Positions 61,546-64,000 of a stretch of 64,000 nt of DNA are shown here, piece by piece. Source of the DNA: Deltaproteobacteria bacterium (GTDB lineage: Bacteria; Desulfobacterota; Binatia; Binatales; Binataceae). A program made the position numbers and the translations under genes. The first letter of the stretch is position 1. Every line of letters starts with the position of its first letter. The stretch is taken from assembly GCA_021780755.1 (NCBI GenBank), contig JAJXYF010000019.1:1-64000 (forward strand). Direction: 5' to 3'. The notes under the pieces are model-generated. The model was not told the origin of the DNA, ran no database searches, and was given only the letters and a program-made list of their open reading frames with translations.

Positions 61546-63203
61546 ACCTCCATTACGTACGGCACGATTATCGGGCGCTTGTTGATCGCGTCGCCGAAAT
61601 AGCGCCGCAGCGTCCGCACCATCTCGTCCTTCAGCCGCTCCGGGTCGTCGCGCACAGTCGCGCTCACGCTGCGGATTCGCGTCGATAACTCAGCCCGCGC
61701 CCGCGCGATATGCGGTGAGCTGCCATCGCCGCTGACCACCCCGCGCGACAGCAGGTCGGGACCGGCGACCAGCTTGCCGTTGCGCCCCGAGATCGCCACG
61801 ATCGCGATTACCGTGCCGTCATGCGCCAGCGCGCGCCGCTCGCGCAGCAGCGCCGGATCGCCCAGCCCCTCGCCGTCGGCCACGATCCGCCCGGCCGTCA
61901 CCGCGCGTCCGCGCCGCAGTTCGCCCCGCTCCATCACCAGCGAAGCGCCATCCTCGAGCAGGAAGCAGTTTGCCTCCGGCACCCCAGCCTCGATCGCCAG
62001 TGCGTGATGGCGCTTGAGATGGCGGTATTCGCCGTGAATCGGTACGAAATGCGCCGGCCGCACCAGCCTGATCAGCTCGATCAATTCGTCGAGGCTCGCA
62101 TGTCCCGAGACGTGCACCGGCGCCACCGCGTCGTACAGCACCTCAGCGCCGCGCTTGAACAGATTGTTCACCAGCGTGTTGATGGTACGCTCATTGCCCG
62201 GAATAAACCGCGACGACAGCACCACCACGTCGTTGCGCTCGACGTGGATCTGCGGATGGGTGTCCGCCGCCAGCTTCGCCAACGCCGAGAGCGGTTCGCC
62301 CTGACTGCCGCTGGCGAGAAACACCAGCTTGCGCGCTTCGAGGAAGTCCGCCTCGGCACGCTCGATAAAGGTGCCGGGCGGAAGACTTAGCTGTCCGGTT
62401 TCCATCCCCAGCCGCACGCTCTCCGCCATCCGCCGCCCCAGCGGCACCACGTAGCGGCCCGCTTCATGCGCGACCTCGGCCAGTTGGCGAATCCGATGGA
62501 GATGTGACGAAAACGACGACAGGAAGAAGCGACCGCGCGTGCGCGCGATCAGCTCCTTCAGGACCGGCTTCATCGAGCTTTCCGACCCGCTCCGCCCCGA
62601 CCGCTCCACGTTGGTCGAATCCGAAAGCAACAGCGCGACGCCTTCCTCGCCCAGTTGCGCAAACCGCTCGGTATCGAACTGTTGGCCGTCAACCGGCGCC
62701 GGATCGATCTTGAAATCGCCCGAATGTACGATCATGCCCGCCGGCGTCCGAATCGCCAGCGCCACCGAATCCGGCGTCGAATGGGTCACACGTACCGGCT
62801 CTACCCGAAACGGCCCGAATTCGATTTCTGCGCCCGGATGCAGCTCGCGCAGGTCGGCGCCCGCCAGACCGTCTTCGGCCAGGCCGCGCCGCGCAAATGC
62901 AAGCGTTACTTTAGTTCCGTAAACCGGCGCCGGAAACCGCCGCAGCAGGTACGCCAGTGCGCCGATATGGTCCTCGTGCGCGTGCGTCAGGATGATCGCT
63001 TCAAGGTTAAGCCGGCTCTCCTCCAGGTAGGTCAGGTCGGGCAGCAGCAGACCGACGCCCAGCTCACGCTCCTCCGCGAACATCACGCCGGCGTCGATGA
63101 TGATCGCGCTTTGCGCGCACTCTACCACCATCAGGTTGAGCCCGATTTCACCGAGCCCGCCCAGCGCCACAACTCTGACTGGAGTGGATTTCGCAACTGC
63201 CAT
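61542..63203 (-). CDS. rnj: Ribonuclease J
   Basis: 553 residues of the RNase J family (metallo-beta-lactamase plus beta-CASP). VRVVALGGLGEIGLNLMVVE opens the protein. ILTHAHEDHIGALAYLLRRF has the HxHxDH zinc motif, and MIVHSGDFKIDPAPVDG gives further ligands. VALLLSDSTNVERSGRSGSE follows. The beta-CASP block includes FLSSFSSHLHRIRQLAEVA and FLASGSQGEPLSALAKLA, then VHVSGHASLDELIELI. RNase J acts in mRNA decay and 5'-end maturation. ATG at 63203. First gene of the minus-strand housekeeping operon. Confidence 0.95.
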   Translation of the reverse strand: MAVAKSTPVRVVALGGLGEIGLNLMVVECAQSAIIIDAGVMFAEERELGVGLLLPDLTYLEESRLNLEAIILTHAHEDHIGALAYLLRRFPAPVYGTKVTLAFARRGLAEDGLAGADLRELHPGAEIEFGPFRVEPVRVTHSTPDSVALAIRTPAGMIVHSGDFKIDPAPVDGQQFDTERFAQLGEEGVALLLSDSTNVERSGRSGSESSMKPVLKELIARTRGRFFLSSFSSHLHRIRQLAEVAHEAGRYVVPLGRRMAESVRLGMETGQLSLPPGTFIERAEADFLEARKLVFLASGSQGEPLSALAKLAADTHPQIHVERNDVVVLSSRFIPGNERTINTLVNNLFKRGAEVLYDAVAPVHVSGHASLDELIELIRLVRPAHFVPIHGEYRHLKRHHALAIEAGVPEANCFLLEDGASLVMERGELRRGRAVTAGRIVADGEGLGDPALLRERRALAHDGTVIAIVAISGRNGKLVAGPDLLSRGVVSGDGSSPHIARARAELSTRIRSVSATVRDDPERLKDEMVRTLRRYFGDAINKRPIIVPYVMEV

Positions 63204-63246
63204 CGAACCCTCTCAACCTTCCCACCGCCGCGCGGCAAGCCTTGAA

Positions 63247-63275
63247 ATTATATAAAGCCGCCCACTTATGCGAAA
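63247..63275 (-). promoter_or_regulatory. Candidate promoter of the rnj operon
   Basis: On the minus strand TATAAT occurs at 63252-63247, 43 bases upstream of the rnj ATG. At 17 bases spacing the -35 is TTTCGC, a weak match. The -10 is perfect and the location between divergent rnj and ssb is right. Confidence 0.45.
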
Positions 63276-63397
63276 GCTCGCCCCCTAAATCGCCGGAGTT
63301 GTCCCCAGCCCGCCGCTTCGCGTGTGCAAAATGCGCGCATCGTGCACTTGCGTTGGCCCACCGCGGGGTTTAGCTTTTTCTCAAGAGGTGGCACACG

Positions 63398-63826
63398 ATG
63401 TCGGTGAACAAGGTGATTCTGGTCGGCAACCTCGGCCGCGATCCCGAGGTACGGTACCTCCCGTCGGGCCAGACGGTTGCCAAATTCACGCTCGCGACCA
63501 GCGATTCCTTCAACGATCGCGCCGGGGCGCGCCAGGAACGCACCGAATGGCACAACATCGTCGTTTGGGGCAAGCAGGCCGAACTCTGCGGCCAGTACCT
63601 CAAGAAGGGCCGGCAGGCCTATATCGAGGGCCGCATCTCCAACCAGCAGTACGAGGCCAAGGACGGTAGCGGCAAACGCTATCGCACTGAGATCATCGCC
63701 CAGCGCGTGCAGTTCCTCGGCGGTCGCGCGGGCGCCGGCGCCGGTGGCGGGATGGACGAACCGCTCGACGTCGGCCCGTCCGATCATGCCGCCGCCCCGA
63801 TGGACGACGAGGACATCCCCTTCTAA
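63398..63826 (+). CDS. ssb: Single-stranded DNA-binding protein
   Basis: 142 residues. The OB fold runs MSVNKVILVGNLGRDPEVRY, then VAKFTLATSDSF, ERTEWHNIVVWGKQAELCGQ and KGRQAYIEGRISNQQYEAKD. A Gly/Ala-rich linker leads to the acidic tip DDEDIPF, which binds partner repair and replication proteins. Slightly shorter than E. coli SSB (178). ATG with AGAGGTGG six bases before it. Single gene, divergent from rnj. Confidence 0.95.
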   Translation: MSVNKVILVGNLGRDPEVRYLPSGQTVAKFTLATSDSFNDRAGARQERTEWHNIVVWGKQAELCGQYLKKGRQAYIEGRISNQQYEAKDGSGKRYRTEIIAQRVQFLGGRAGAGAGGGMDEPLDVGPSDHAAAPMDDEDIPF

Positions 63827-63909
63827 GCGCTACCTGTCAATCGGTGAAGGACGTCAGTCATGGCGAGGTCTTCACAGGGCGACAAGAAACCCGCAGCTTA
63901 CAAATGGGA

Positions 63910-63938
63910 AGACTGAAACCTGAATGAGGTTTCAGTCT
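63910..63938. repeat. Perfect inverted repeat 3' of ssb
   Basis: Twelve-base perfect arms AGACTGAAACCT and AGGTTTCAGTCT flank a five-base GAATG loop. It is 84 bases past the ssb stop. No T tract follows, so it may be a terminator-like hairpin, a protein-binding palindrome or a small RNA element. Confidence 0.6.
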
Positions 63939-64000
63939 CCTGAGAATCAAAGTTTTGCGTTCCTCAACGACTGGATTACGCCCGGCGCCTGATCTTCGGT

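Overview
The window looks like chromosomal DNA of a GC-rich, Gram-negative bacterium. LolA, a Wza-type outer-membrane exporter and lipoproteins imply an outer membrane. RNase J, FtsK, LolA, RimO and a DksA-type protein in one gene string, a CoA-based catabolic repertoire (SCP-type thiolase, class III CoA-transferase, crotonase, luciferase-like monooxygenase) and an ElbD-like lipid enzyme suggest a deltaproteobacterial or Binatota-like lineage. That placement is inference from gene content, not from a marker-gene tree.

Layout. (1) 1-7300: the end of an Arg-rich protein, then a thiolase, GNAT and HAD genes on the minus strand, a nucleoside-deoxyribosyltransferase-like gene, a DUF882 peptidase-like protein, a CaiB-type CoA-transferase, a SnoaL-like secreted protein and a crotonase. 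(2) 7141-9300: a scar made of a crotonase C-terminal remnant, an intact tRNA-Arg(UCG) with encoded CCA, a broken tyrosine recombinase and a stand-alone regulatory-type domain protein. (3) 9817-40353: a large surface-polysaccharide locus, less GC-rich than its flanks. It holds an HldE-like protein, Wza, a Wzc-type tyrosine autokinase, RmlB, RmlA, a 3,4-ketoisomerase (FdtA/QdtA type), a DegT aminotransferase, a NeuD/PglD-type acyltransferase, a FemAB-like protein, a five-bladed-propeller glycosidase-like protein, two 2OG-Fe(II) oxygenases, seven glycosyltransferases (two of family GT9), a Wzx flippase, a methyltransferase, a WbaP/WcaJ-type initiating phosphotransferase, a Wzy-like polymerase and a beta-helix protein. 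Together these make a Wzx/Wzy-dependent pathway whose repeat unit probably contains a dTDP-3-amino-3,6-dideoxyhexose. (4) 40648-43538: small secreted proteins and a luciferase-like monooxygenase. (5) 43614-55332: a co-oriented block with a TetR regulator, HAD-IB phosphatase, LarA/DUF2088-like protein, a 1480-residue fusion of fatty-acyl reductase, AMP ligase, ACP and PlsC acyltransferase (ElbD-like), a zinc phospholipase C/P1-nuclease-like protein, a dual-specificity phosphatase, a phosphatidylcholine-synthase-like enzyme and an N-formylglutamate-amidohydrolase-like protein. This is a strong candidate ether-lipid or phospholipid-remodelling operon. (6) 55362-63826: a minus-strand housekeeping operon running rnj, ftsK, lolA, rimO, dksA and then a Mrp-type ATPase, with ssb divergent from rnj.

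The most interesting items are the ElbD-like fusion with its lipid neighbours, an HldE whose adenylyltransferase HxGH motif is lost, a LarA-like protein that keeps the cofactor lysine but not its other catalytic residues, the tRNA/integrase scar at one edge of the polysaccharide locus, and a 57-residue Cys/His protein within the locus.
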